Source of the DNA: an uncultured Nitrososphaerota archaeon
Lineage (GTDB): Bacteria; Bacillota; Clostridia; Oscillospirales; Ruminococcaceae
Reading direction: 5' to 3'
DNA: 14,756 bases
NCBI GenBank assembly: GCA_934869045.1
Contig: CAKXAF010000025.1
Location: 241 to 14,996 of the forward strand
A model generated the notes under the pieces. It was not told the origin of the DNA. It worked only from the letters and a program-made list of their open reading frames with translations, and ran no database searches. A program made the translations under genes and the position numbers. Shown piece after piece: positions 1 to 7,665 of this stretch. How positions within the stretch are numbered: the first letter of the stretch is position 1; each line of letters starts with the position of its first letter.

Positions 1-775
1 CGGCAGCGGATGTTTTGATTCCGGCAGCCTGGAAGGCAATGGATTTGGCCTGATCCTCGGAAATTCTTCCTTGGGAACTGCCTGCGGAGTCGTCCTTTTC
101 CACGCTGTATTCCAAAACCTTTCCGGTATAGGCGTCTATCTCATAATCATACTCGCTGCCTCCAGCCCAAAACTCCAGTTCGTATTTGGTGGTCAGCGCG
201 CCGCGGTCCAATTCCACCTTTAGCCCGGATACCGCATCCTCTTTGACTCCGGCGTGCCGGAAAGCGGCTGCCTTGGCCTCTGCCTCTGTGAGCTGTTTGG
301 AACCTGCTGACGTGGAACCGCCACCCTCCGCACTGCATTCCAGGACAGAGCCGGATATGGCGTCAATCTCCATTTCATATTTTTTTCCATCCGCATGGAA
401 CGTAATTTCATATTTTGCAGAGGAATCGTCCTGGTCCAGCTCCACCTGAAGCCCGGTCACAGCGGAGGCGGGAACTCCGGCTTTCTGAAGGGCGATCGTC
501 TTCACCTGCTCCTTGCTGATGATTCCGGAGTGGGAAGAGACATTTTCGTCTGCCTGGCCTGGGTCTTTGCCCTCGCTGGAAAAGTGTACAACAGCGGCAG
601 AACGGGCGTCGATGTCGTACTCGTATTCCGTTGTTCCCGCGAAAAATTCCAGTTCATAGACCATGAGGCCGTCTTCACTGTCAAATTCGATTTCACAGCG
701 GGAGACATCCTTTGCCTCGACTCCGGCATGGAAGAAGGCCGCCTCTTTTGCCTCGTCCTGGGAGATATAAGCCTT
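1..775 (-). repeat. Tandem PepSY domain repeats within the anti-sigma gene
   Basis: Four protein-level repeats of about 65-70 residues occur in tandem, the last cut by the window edge. Each starts with a helix of the pattern (I/L)S-x-(D/E)-(Q/E)-A-K-x-x-A-F-x-x-A-G and ends with a strand pair such as YELEFWAG...YDYEIDAYTGKVLEY. They are divergent in DNA sequence, so this is an old domain array and not a recent duplication. Confidence 0.8.
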
Positions 776-1540
776 GGAGCTGGCGGTCCCGGTCTGCGTC
801 ACAGCGCCTGTGCCGGTTCCTCGGGAAGTGAGGATCAGGGAAAGCTCATTGACAGTCATAGGCGTGAGACTTTCCACGGCCAGGGTCTGATCCTGAGCGG
901 TAATTTCGCGAATCAGCGCGGCTTTTCCAACGGAGATGCCGTATTGCCTGGCAAAAGAGGCCAGTTCCTCATCCTCTGAAACGTTCTGGCTGAGAACAGC
1001 GGGTTCCAGACCATTTTCCGCCAAAGGGGTGCTTATGGCCGCAGTTACCTTTTGCTGGAGCTGCTCCGCCTTGGCGGCGTCGTGGTTTTCCACGGATACC
1101 AGGATGGAATTCTGCAGTTCGTCGAGATATCCGTTCTGGACCATGGAGCCGATGAGGGCGTTGACGGCTACCTCCAGCTGGGAGCCCTTCAGGTTCATTC
1201 CGCCGATAATTGCTTCGGCGTCATCGTTGAGGGGGTCAACGGAGAGCACACGCTCTTTGGCGTTGACGGTGATGGAGAGGCTGGGATTGACGTCCAGCAG
1301 GATGCGGGCGTCAGCGGCGTTGGCGGTATGCCAGCCGTATCCCAGGGCGCCGCTTAACACCACAACAAGGGCGGCGGCTGTAGCCATCAGAGGGGCGCGT
1401 CCGTTCTTCCTTTTCGGATTTGTCATGGAAATCACAGGTCCTTTCTGCTGATCACAGGAAGAGAGGATCTGTTCCAGTACGTCCGGCGCGGCGTGTTCCA
1501 TTGCTTCCTGAAGCCGGCGCTCGAGTTCTTGATCGGTCAT
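1..1540 (-). CDS. Membrane anti-sigma factor with RsgI-type middle domain and PepSY repeats (partial, C-terminus off window)
   Basis: Seen: 513 codons are present and the 3' end lies beyond base 1. A cytoplasmic segment of about 48 residues (LERRLQEAMEH near the start) is followed by one transmembrane helix (residues 51-70). Next comes an extracytoplasmic domain beginning DARILLDVNPSLSITVN (78-93), then PepSY repeats at about 256-320, 337-405, 414-481 and a fourth starting at 490. The ATG lies one base past the sigma-factor stop, with GGAAGGAG inside the sigma gene's 3' end, so the two genes are translationally close-coupled. Known: the DVNPS motif marks the RsgI middle (SEAL) domain, which cleaves itself between Asn and Pro (here N85-P86) as a step towards regulated intramembrane proteolysis. 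Inference: the protein holds the adjacent sigma factor at the membrane and senses an envelope or extracellular signal through the PepSY repeats. The short N-terminus does not look like the usual RsgI anti-sigma domain. The ligand is unknown. Confidence 0.85.
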   Translation of the reverse strand, partial: MTDQELERRLQEAMEHAAPDVLEQILSSCDQQKGPVISMTNPKRKNGRAPLMATAAALVVVLSGALGYGWHTANAADARILLDVNPSLSITVNAKERVLSVDPLNDDAEAIIGGMNLKGSQLEVAVNALIGSMVQNGYLDELQNSILVSVENHDAAKAEQLQQKVTAAISTPLAENGLEPAVLSQNVSEDEELASFARQYGISVGKAALIREITAQDQTLAVESLTPMTVNELSLILTSRGTGTGAVTQTGTASSKAYISQDEAKEAAFFHAGVEAKDVSRCEIEFDSEDGLMVYELEFFAGTTEYEYDIDARSAAVVHFSSEGKDPGQADENVSSHSGIISKEQVKTIALQKAGVPASAVTGLQVELDQDDSSAKYEITFHADGKKYEMEIDAISGSVLECSAEGGGSTSAGSKQLTEAEAKAAAFRHAGVKEDAVSGLKVELDRGALTTKYELEFWAGGSEYDYEIDAYTGKVLEYSVEKDDSAGSSQGRISEDQAKSIAFQAAGIKTSAA

Positions 1541-1541
1541 G

Positions 1542-2111
1542 TCAGTCCGTCTCCTTCCATTGCGTGCGGAGCCTTTTTACAGCCCGATGGTATTTTGACA
1601 GAACGGTCGAAAGCGGGAGCTCCAGCAGTGCCGCGATCTCGCGGTGCTTGAATCCTGTGAGGGCATGGAGGGTGAGGATCTGCCGGTCCTGGTCCGGAAG
1701 CCCGCCCAGAAGAGCCTCCAGAAGAAGCCGGTCGTCCTGGGAAATCTCCGGGATCCCGGCGAGCTGGTCCTGCCAGTCCTCCGGGGCCGTCAGGGTGGCG
1801 CGTCCATGCTCCCGCAAACGGCTGTTGGCCAGATTGCGGGTGATGGTCAGAAGCCATGCCATGGGCTTTCCATGGGAGCGGTACCCAGCCGCCGCCTGCC
1901 ATGCATGCAGATAGGTGTCCTGCAGCACGTCCTCCGCGTCCGATACGTTCCTGCAGACAGAAAGGGCAAATCCATAGATGCTGGAGCGCGTTTCGCGGTA
2001 CAAAGCGGCCAAAGCGTCCTTGTCTCCGTCCGCCATCTGCCGGATCCAGCTATCCAGCGTGCCTGCCGTGTCCCGGGAACACGGCGCCGGCGCAATGCGT
2101 TCTGACAGCAT
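1542..2111 (-). CDS. ECF-type RNA polymerase sigma factor
   Basis: This 189-residue protein has the two-domain layout of extracytoplasmic-function sigma factors. Region 2 spans about 20-100, including DAEDVLQDTYLHAWQ (58-72) for core and -10 binding. After a short linker, region 4 spans about 125-182, with LPDQDRQILTLHALTGFKHREIA followed by the recognition helix LSTVLSKYHRAVKRL. No region 1.1 or region 3 is present, which separates it from housekeeping and sporulation sigmas. The start ATG at 2111 has AGGAGG eight bases upstream. It ends one base before the anti-sigma start. Inference: it is held inactive by that partner and directs genes responding to an envelope signal, probably including its own operon, given an ECF-like promoter upstream. 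Regulon unknown. Confidence 0.92.
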   Translation of the reverse strand: MLSERIAPAPCSRDTAGTLDSWIRQMADGDKDALAALYRETRSSIYGFALSVCRNVSDAEDVLQDTYLHAWQAAAGYRSHGKPMAWLLTITRNLANSRLREHGRATLTAPEDWQDQLAGIPEISQDDRLLLEALLGGLPDQDRQILTLHALTGFKHREIAALLELPLSTVLSKYHRAVKRLRTQWKETD

Positions 2112-2135
2112 TCTGTATCCCTCCTGTCTGCTAAA

Positions 2136-2164
2136 TTAACGCACGGGGAAGGCTTTTTATTGCA
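2136..2164 (-). promoter_or_regulatory. Candidate ECF-type promoter of the sigma/anti-sigma genes
   Basis: On the minus strand TGCAAT (2164-2159), a 17-base spacer starting with five A residues, and CGTTAA (2141-2136) resemble ECF promoters of the TGTAAC/TGAAAC...CGTC/CGTA type. A start point near 2129 would leave a short leader holding the AGGAGG site. No good sigmaA promoter was seen in the same gap. The match is partial, so this is a prediction. Confidence 0.45.
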
Positions 2165-2177
2165 TCGGTATAAAAAT

Positions 2178-2804
2178 TTACCGGATAAAATTTGTCCGCG
2201 CCGGAGGCTCTTCGGCGGGGGGAGCGACCGTGTCCCGGGCGGCCTCCAGCGTTCGCAGCTGCCAGGCCATGTTGTTTCCCAAAACCCGCATGATCCGCAT
2301 CCCCTCCTCGTCCTGCAGCGCCTCTTCCCGCCGGTTTCCGTGGACCATGTTCCAGTAGCAGGTGGGTGTCAGCAGCATTCCGCTGATGGTCAGATATTTG
2401 TTGAGTACGTCATAGGCTGCGGTGGTTCCCGCCCGCCGGGCAGAGACGACGGCGCAGGCCGGCTTCCACCGGAAGCAGTTTCCTGCGTAAAACGCCCGGT
2501 CCAGCATCGCCAGCAGCGAGCCGTTGGGAGAGGCGTAGTAGACCGGAGAGCCAATGACCAGACCGTCGGATTTTTCCATTTTGTCCAGAAAAGCATTGAC
2601 CAGGTCGCCGTCAAAAATGCAGCGGCCCTGCGTTTTTCCATTTCGGCAGCTCCCACAGGCGGAGCATCCCTGGATGGTCTCTTTCCCAATCCACATCCGC
2701 TCCGTTTCGATTCCCTGGCGGTTTAGTGCCGCAGCAATTTCCTCCAGGGCGGCGCTGGTGCAACCATTTTCGTGGGGGCTTCCGTTGAGAAGCAGTACGT
2801 TCAT
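2178..2804 (-). CDS. Flavodoxin-fold NAD(P)H-dependent FMN reductase / iron-sulfur flavoprotein-like
   Basis: The 208-residue product begins MNVLLLNGSPHENGCTSAAL, the classic FMN phosphate-binding loop after the first beta strand. GSPVYYASPNGSLLAMLDR near 85-103 is the second conserved flavin-contact segment of the NADPH-dependent FMN reductase family. Between them lies a cysteine cluster at C47, C50, C53 and C62 (CSACGSC...RC), like the [4Fe-4S] motif of archaeal and clostridial iron-sulfur flavoproteins but with a longer last gap (eight residues). Role inferred: a small redox enzyme or electron carrier; the physiological substrate cannot be read from the sequence. Its ATG follows the Nudix stop by 10 bases with GGAGG between, so the two are very probably co-transcribed. 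Confidence 0.85.
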   Translation of the reverse strand: MNVLLLNGSPHENGCTSAALEEIAAALNRQGIETERMWIGKETIQGCSACGSCRNGKTQGRCIFDGDLVNAFLDKMEKSDGLVIGSPVYYASPNGSLLAMLDRAFYAGNCFRWKPACAVVSARRAGTTAAYDVLNKYLTISGMLLTPTCYWNMVHGNRREEALQDEEGMRIMRVLGNNMAWQLRTLEAARDTVAPPAEEPPARTNFIR

Positions 2805-2814
2805 AAAGACCCTC

Positions 2815-3339
2815 CTATTTCTTGTCGGGATAGACGTCCTTCAGCGCAAAGGGATCGTCCAGCGTCGGGACTACTTCGCCCCTGACACACATTTTTTCAT
2901 ATTCCGTCTGGGTTACCCACTTGGCGGCAGTGACCTCTTCTGCCTGAAGCGATAGCTCCGACAGGGAAATGTCTCGGACAAAGCGGTAAACATCGTAAAA
3001 TCCGCTGTACTTGCCCGGCGCGTCTGCCCTGCGCCGGTAGCTCTTGACCAGCTTTCCAGCAGGACCTTCCCGCAGGTCCACTCCGATCTCTTCAGCGGCT
3101 TCCCGCAGAGCACCCTTATAGGAGTCCTCTCCAGCGAGAACCGCACCGCCGGTGCACTCCCAGTAACCGCCCCAGGGCTTGTCCGGATGCCGCCGGGTCA
3201 ACAGTACCCGGCCGCTGGAATCAAACAGCCACACCATGACCACCAGGTGGTAGTCCTCCGCTACCATGGGCAGTCCCCGCTGCTGCAGCCGGCCGGTTTT
3301 CTGCCGGTTTTCATCATAAATATCCCAAAGCTCCGCCAT
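2815..3339 (-). CDS. Nudix hydrolase (IPP-isomerase-like subgroup)
   Basis: A complete Nudix box is visible: G65-x5-E71-x7-R79-E80-x2-E83-E84-x-G86-V87, the Mg-binding and catalytic helix of the superfamily. The N-terminal pattern WDIYDENRQKTGR...YHLVVMVWLFDSSGRVLL is typical of the Nudix subgroup often labelled isopentenyl-diphosphate isomerase-like or YfcD-like. Members hydrolyse nucleoside-diphosphate-linked compounds, and the substrate here is not predictable. I chose the ATG at 3339 (174 residues) because AAGGAG sits just upstream and the family N-terminus begins there. The frame stays open further upstream into mnmA, but that extension is arginine/glycine-rich and unlike any Nudix leader. 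It starts 10 bases after the mnmA stop. Confidence 0.88.
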   Translation of the reverse strand: MAELWDIYDENRQKTGRLQQRGLPMVAEDYHLVVMVWLFDSSGRVLLTRRHPDKPWGGYWECTGGAVLAGEDSYKGALREAAEEIGVDLREGPAGKLVKSYRRRADAPGKYSGFYDVYRFVRDISLSELSLQAEEVTAAKWVTQTEYEKMCVRGEVVPTLDDPFALKDVYPDKK

Positions 3340-3349
3340 TGCGCTCTCC

Positions 3350-4378
3350 TTAGTTAATAAATCCGCCGCCCAGTACGATTTCCCCGTCATACAGCACCGC
3401 GGACTGCCCCCGAGCCGGAGCCCGCTGGGGTTCTGCGAACCGGATGCGCAGTCCGTTTTCTTCCCGGAATACCTTTGCCGGGACCGGATTGGCCCGGGAT
3501 CGGATCTTGACCGCTGCCTCCATCCCGTCCCGGATAGCGCCGGGAAAGGTCTCCGAAACGCCGGAGGCCCGGATTTCTTCCCGGCAGGTGTCCCCGCCGT
3601 CAGCCAGGTAAATCCGGTTGGTTTCCGGGTCAATTTCCCGAATAAAAACCGGCCGCCCCAGCGCGATGCCCAGCCGCTTCCGCTGGCCCACCGTGTAATG
3701 AATAATCCCTTTGTGCCTTCCGCAGGGAACCCCTTCCGGCGAGAAAAACTCCCCCTCCGGGAAAACTCCCCGCCGCGCCTCAATAAATCCGGCGTAATCG
3801 TTGTCGGGAATGAAGCAGATTTCCTGGCTGTCCGGCTTGGCCGCGCAGGAAAGCCCTGCCTTCCGGGCGATCTCCCGGACCTCCGGCTTGGGCAGGGGCG
3901 CCAGAGGGAACAGCAGCCGGGAAAGCTCCCGCTGCCCCAGCCGGTAAAGCATATAGGACTGATCCCGGTTCAGATTTTCTCCACGGGTCAGGTAGGTGAC
4001 GCCTTCCCGCCGGTCCAGCCCGGCGTAGTGGCCGGTAGCCGTCCAGCTATAGCCTTCGGCATCGGCTGTTTCCAGCAGGGCGCGGAATTTCACCCCGGGA
4101 TTGCAGACGATGCAGGGGTTGGGGGTCCGTCCCCTGGCGTATTCGTCCATAAAGTACTCCACGACCTCCCGGGAAAAGGTTTCGGACAGGTCGCGGACGA
4201 AGAGAGGGATCCCCAGCTGCTCCGCCGAGACCTGGGCGTCCTTTACGGTCTGCTCATGGGCAGGGGACATCTTCAGTACGACTCCGCCAACGTCCCAGCC
4301 CTGTTCCTTGAGGAGCCAGGCACAGACGGAGCTGTCGACGCCGCCGCTGAGGGCGACCAAAATACGCTTTTCGCTCAT
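3350..4378 (-). CDS. mnmA: tRNA-specific 2-thiouridylase MnmA
   Basis: MnmA activates U34 of the glutamate, glutamine and lysine tRNAs with ATP and inserts sulfur to give 2-thiouridine. The 342-residue product is of normal length. It has the PP-loop SGGVDSS (11-17), a TPNPCIVCNPGVKF segment holding the first catalytic cysteine (C92), the TGHYAG motif (115-120), and KPDSQEICFIP with the second catalytic cysteine (C188). The C-terminal HYTVGQRKRLGI (227-238) marks the tRNA-binding central domain. The ATG at 4378 has AAGGAG five bases upstream and is followed at once by the canonical MSEKRILVALSGG start, so the longer open frame upstream is not used. Inference: sulfur comes from the desulfurase encoded two genes upstream, as for the YrvO-MnmA pair known in Bacillus. 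Confidence 0.96.
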   Translation of the reverse strand: MSEKRILVALSGGVDSSVCAWLLKEQGWDVGGVVLKMSPAHEQTVKDAQVSAEQLGIPLFVRDLSETFSREVVEYFMDEYARGRTPNPCIVCNPGVKFRALLETADAEGYSWTATGHYAGLDRREGVTYLTRGENLNRDQSYMLYRLGQRELSRLLFPLAPLPKPEVREIARKAGLSCAAKPDSQEICFIPDNDYAGFIEARRGVFPEGEFFSPEGVPCGRHKGIIHYTVGQRKRLGIALGRPVFIREIDPETNRIYLADGGDTCREEIRASGVSETFPGAIRDGMEAAVKIRSRANPVPAKVFREENGLRIRFAEPQRAPARGQSAVLYDGEIVLGGGFIN

Positions 4379-4395
4379 AAAAACTCCTTTTGCAG

Positions 4396-4428
4396 AAAAA
4401 CCGGACCCGTATGAGGCGGATCCGGTTT
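4396..4428 (-). terminator. Hairpin terminator/attenuator between iscU and mnmA
   Basis: An 8-bp perfect stem (AAACCGGA at 4398-4405 with TCCGGTTT at 4421-4428), extended by two G-C pairs after one mismatch, is followed on the minus strand by a run of five T. It sits 12 bases past the iscU stop and about 18 bases before the mnmA start, so it would end or reduce transcription entering mnmA. The plus strand also carries a T run, but there is no plus-strand gene here to terminate. Confidence 0.7.
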
Positions 4429-4440
4429 GTTTTTTGAAAA

Positions 4441-4896
4441 TTACTTGCCGCAATGGGCGTCTTCACTGCCTTCGCAGCCGCACTCGTGGCATTCGCCCAG
4501 GTCGCCCACGATGGGGGTGGGGTCAATGCCCTGACGGCGGTAGTAATCGGCAACCGCGGCCTTCACCGCCTGCTCTGCCAGAACCGAGCAGTGGAGCTTC
4601 ACCGCAGGAAGCCCATCCAGAGCCTCCACAACGGCCTGATTGGTCAGCTGCAGCGCTTCCTCCAACCGCATTCCCTTAATGAGGTCTGTGGCCATGGAGG
4701 AGGTGGCAATCGCCGCTCCGCAGCCAAAGGTCTGAAATTTGACGTCTTCAATAACGCCGTTTTCGATTTTCAGGAACATCTTCATGATGTCGCCGCACTT
4801 CTGGTTGCCGACTTCGCCGACGCCGTTGGCGTCCGGAATCTCACCGACGTTGTGGGGATTTGCAAAATGCTCCATAACTTTTGCGCTGTATAACAT
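4441..4896 (-). CDS. iscU: IscU/NifU-type iron-sulfur cluster assembly scaffold
   Basis: The 151-residue protein is a scaffold on which iron and the sulfur released by the desulfurase are assembled into Fe-S clusters. The three ligand cysteines are present: C34 in KCGD (with the conserved Asp36), C59 in TFGCGAAIATSS, and C103 in KLHCSVLAE. The start MLYSAKVMEHFANPHNVGEI is canonical for clostridial members, so I use the ATG at 4896, preceded by AAAGGA. The C-terminus (about 135-151) adds four further cysteines (C136, C139, C141, C149) within CHECGC and HCGK, beyond the usual scaffold fold. It follows nifS by 34 bases. NifU-like is an equally valid name. Confidence 0.93.
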   Translation of the reverse strand: MLYSAKVMEHFANPHNVGEIPDANGVGEVGNQKCGDIMKMFLKIENGVIEDVKFQTFGCGAAIATSSMATDLIKGMRLEEALQLTNQAVVEALDGLPAVKLHCSVLAEQAVKAAVADYYRRQGIDPTPIVGDLGECHECGCEGSEDAHCGK

Positions 4897-4930
4897 GACG
4901 GGGTCATCCTTTCTGTTTTTTTGCAGGAAC

Positions 4931-6130
<1,200 letters not shown>

Positions 6131-6164
6131 TTGACATTTCCTTTCTGAAAGGGGACTGTATGGA

Positions 6165-6179
6165 ACCGGAGTTTCCGGT
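6165..6179 (-). promoter_or_regulatory. Palindrome in the nifS leader
   Basis: ACCGGA and TCCGGT form perfect 6-base arms around a 3-base centre. The site lies about 10-25 bases downstream of the predicted transcription start of the nifS promoter. It could be an operator or a small RNA hairpin; I cannot tell which. Confidence 0.35.
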
Positions 6180-6195
6180 ATATTTTTACAACTCC

Positions 6196-6224
6196 ATTAT
6201 ATACCGGCCCAGTGGGGAAAGCAA
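6196..6224 (-). promoter_or_regulatory. sigmaA-type promoter of the nifS-iscU group
   Basis: TTGCTT (6224-6219), a 17-base spacer and a perfect TATAAT (6201-6196) point towards nifS, giving a leader of about 60 bases. The ribosome site AAAGGA is 66 bases or so from the -10. This is the best promoter seen on the minus strand. Confidence 0.8.
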
Positions 6225-6278
6225 GGCCGGAAACGAGTGTTTACAGAAAATTTTCAATTCCTACCAAATCAGTAATGA

Positions 6279-6716
6279 TTATCGGAATTTCTGACTCTCC
6301 GCAACAGCCAATTGGTCGCACCGCTCATTTTCCGGATGCCCCGCGTGACCCTTCACCCAGCGGTAAGACATCTGATGCCGCGCCAGCTGTTCCAGCAGCT
6401 TTTCCCAGAGATCCACGTTTAAGGCGGGGGACTTGTCCGCCTTGCGCCAGCCGTTGCGCTTCCAGCTGTAGACCCACCCCTTGGTAATGGCGTCCAGGAC
6501 GTACTTGGAGTCGCTGGTCAGCGTGACCTCGCAGCCAAATTTCAGGGCGGACAGCCCTTCGATGACGGCAGTCAGCTCCATGCGGTTGTTCGTGGTGGCA
6601 GCTTCCCCGCCGGAAAGCTCCTTCCGGCGGCCTTCACATTCCAGCACCGCGCCCCAGCCGCCTGGGCCAGGATTTCCGCTGCATGCGCCGTCGGTGTACA
6701 GATTGACGTGTTTGAT
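6279..6716 (-). CDS. rnhA: Ribonuclease HI (apparent AUC start)
   Basis: RNase HI cuts the RNA strand of RNA-DNA hybrids. All active-site residues are visible when numbered from 6716: D9 in YTDGACSGNPGPGGWG, E47 in NNRMELTAV, D69 in TSDSKYV, H124 in GHAGHPENERCD and D134. Length from there is 145, typical of bacterial enzymes. The start is the oddity: the codon where the family has its Met is ATC (6716-6714), and GAGGAG (6730-6725) stands exactly eight bases before it. In-frame alternatives are TTG at 6737, with GGAG only three bases upstream, and TTG at 6779, which lies inside the predicted promoter. Either true AUC initiation, use of the 6737 TTG, or a base error at the start codon is possible. 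It lies 69 bases after ung. Confidence 0.9.
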   Translation of the reverse strand: MKHVNLYTDGACSGNPGPGGWGAVLECEGRRKELSGGEAATTNNRMELTAVIEGLSALKFGCEVTLTSDSKYVLDAITKGWVYSWKRNGWRKADKSPALNVDLWEKLLEQLARHQMSYRWVKGHAGHPENERCDQLAVAESQKFR

Positions 6717-6750
6717 AGCGATCGCTCCTCGAAACAAGGTCTCCGGATGT

Positions 6751-6779
6751 AGTATATCCGTTTCTGGAAATAAATACAA
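6751..6779 (-). promoter_or_regulatory. Candidate rnhA promoter
   Basis: TTGTAT (6779-6774), 17 bases, TATACT (6756-6751), placed just after the ung stop codon. The predicted start point near 6744 leaves a leader of about 28 bases containing the GAGGAG ribosome site. The -35 element is weak (3 of 6), so confidence is moderate. Confidence 0.5.
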
Positions 6780-6785
6780 GAAAAA

Positions 6786-7454
6786 TCAATCGGGAATGCG
6801 CCAGTCCATGGTGATACCATGCTGGTTGAGAAAACGGGTTGCCTTGGAAAAATGGCGGCAGCCGAAAAAGCCGGAATTGGCCGAAAGGGGGCTGGGATGG
6901 GCGGCCGTGAGAACCAGATGGCTGGGATTGGTCAGCAGCGGCCGCTTAGCCCTGGCGTTGGCTCCCCAAAGAAGGAAAACCATGGGCTGATCCCGTTCAT
7001 TGAGCTTCTGGATCACTGCGTCGGTAAAGGTTTCCCAGCCGATACCGCGGTGGGAGTTGGGCTGGCCTGCCCGAACGGTCAGCACCGTGTTTAAGAGCAG
7101 CACGCCGTTTTTTGCCCAGGCTTCCAGACAGCCGTGTCGGGGAGGTGTGACTCCCAGATCGTCCTGAAGCTCCTTAAAAATATTCTGGAGCGAAGGCGGC
7201 GCAGGGACGCCGCGCTGAACGGAGAAGGCGAGCCCATGAGCCTGCCCGGCTCCGTGATAGGGGTCCTGCCCCAGGATGACCGCCTTGACCGCTCCGCAGG
7301 GCGTGAGCCGGAGTGCGTTGAAAAGGTCGTACATGGAAGGATAGATGGTGTGCGTCCGGTATTCCTGCTTCAAAATCTGCCGAAGCCGGAGGTAATACTC
7401 TTTCCGGAATTCGTCCTCTAAAATGCCGTCCCAGTCGTTTCCAAGGGATACCAT
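6786..7454 (-). CDS. ung: Uracil-DNA glycosylase, family 1
   Basis: Ung removes uracil from DNA to start base-excision repair. The 222-residue product has the water-activating loop GQDPYHG (62-68, catalytic D64), VLLLNTVLTVRAGQPNSH (118-135), the uracil-contact Asn in LNTVL, and the DNA-intercalation loop HPSPLSA (186-192, H186). N-terminal WDGIL..EF.K.YY is normal for the family. The ATG at 7454 is preceded by AAAGGCGGG. Neighbour rnhA also handles misincorporated or hybrid nucleic acid, so the pair forms a small DNA-maintenance cluster, though each may have its own promoter. Confidence 0.97.
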   Translation of the reverse strand: MVSLGNDWDGILEDEFRKEYYLRLRQILKQEYRTHTIYPSMYDLFNALRLTPCGAVKAVILGQDPYHGAGQAHGLAFSVQRGVPAPPSLQNIFKELQDDLGVTPPRHGCLEAWAKNGVLLLNTVLTVRAGQPNSHRGIGWETFTDAVIQKLNERDQPMVFLLWGANARAKRPLLTNPSHLVLTAAHPSPLSANSGFFGCRHFSKATRFLNQHGITMDWRIPD

Positions 7455-7504
7455 GCCATCCCGCCTTTCTGATAAGAAATCCGCTGCAAAGATCGATTGA
7501 ATTT

Positions 7505-7533
7505 ATTGTACCTCTTTTTTTGCAAAAAGTAAA
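7505..7533 (-). promoter_or_regulatory. sigmaA-type promoter of ung
   Basis: TTTACT (7533-7528), 17 bases, TACAAT (7510-7505), followed by an AT-rich start region and a leader of about 45 bases to the ung ATG. It is back-to-back with the plus-strand promoter at 7575. Confidence 0.7.
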
Positions 7534-7574
7534 GAAAAGCGACATTTTTTCTACATTTTTCAACAGTTCGCTTC

Positions 7575-7603
7575 TTTACATTTCCGGGCCTTTTGGGTAT
7601 AAT
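7575..7603 (+). promoter_or_regulatory. Strong sigmaA-type promoter of the kinase-like gene
   Basis: TTTACA (7575-7580), 17-base spacer, perfect TATAAT (7598-7603). Predicted transcription start about 7608-7610, immediately ahead of the leader terminator. Confidence 0.85.
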
Positions 7604-7623
7604 AAAAATGCATTGCCATCAGG

Positions 7624-7665
7624 AACGGCCCTCCATTGCGGCTTTCGCGCCGGAGGGCCGTTTTT
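7624..7665 (+). terminator. Leader terminator / attenuator
   Basis: An 11-bp perfect stem (AACGGCCCTCC at 7624-7634 with GGAGGGCCGTT at 7652-7662) closes a 17-base loop and runs into TTTTT (7661-7665). It works only in the plus direction; the minus side has no T run. It lies about 15 bases after the predicted start of transcription and 45 bases before the next gene, and no plus-strand gene lies upstream. It therefore either makes a short RNA of about 55 bases or attenuates the gene behind it. Confidence 0.85.

Noticed and set aside
1..775. Possible DNA repeat array or CRISPR from the periodic pattern
   Set aside because: The period is about 230 bases, the frame is open throughout, and only the protein pattern is repeated; these are PepSY domains.
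3340..3783. Upstream extension of the Nudix reading frame
   Set aside because: It overlaps mnmA in another frame and gives an Arg/Gly-rich leader; the ATG at 3339 has its own AAGGAG.
3698..4414. Open frame of 238 codons on the plus strand
   Set aside because: Antisense to mnmA, which has all its catalytic motifs; no ribosome site or promoter on this strand.
4379..4453. Upstream extension of the mnmA reading frame
   Set aside because: It would run through the terminator hairpin; the family N-terminus begins at the ATG at 4378 with a good ribosome site.
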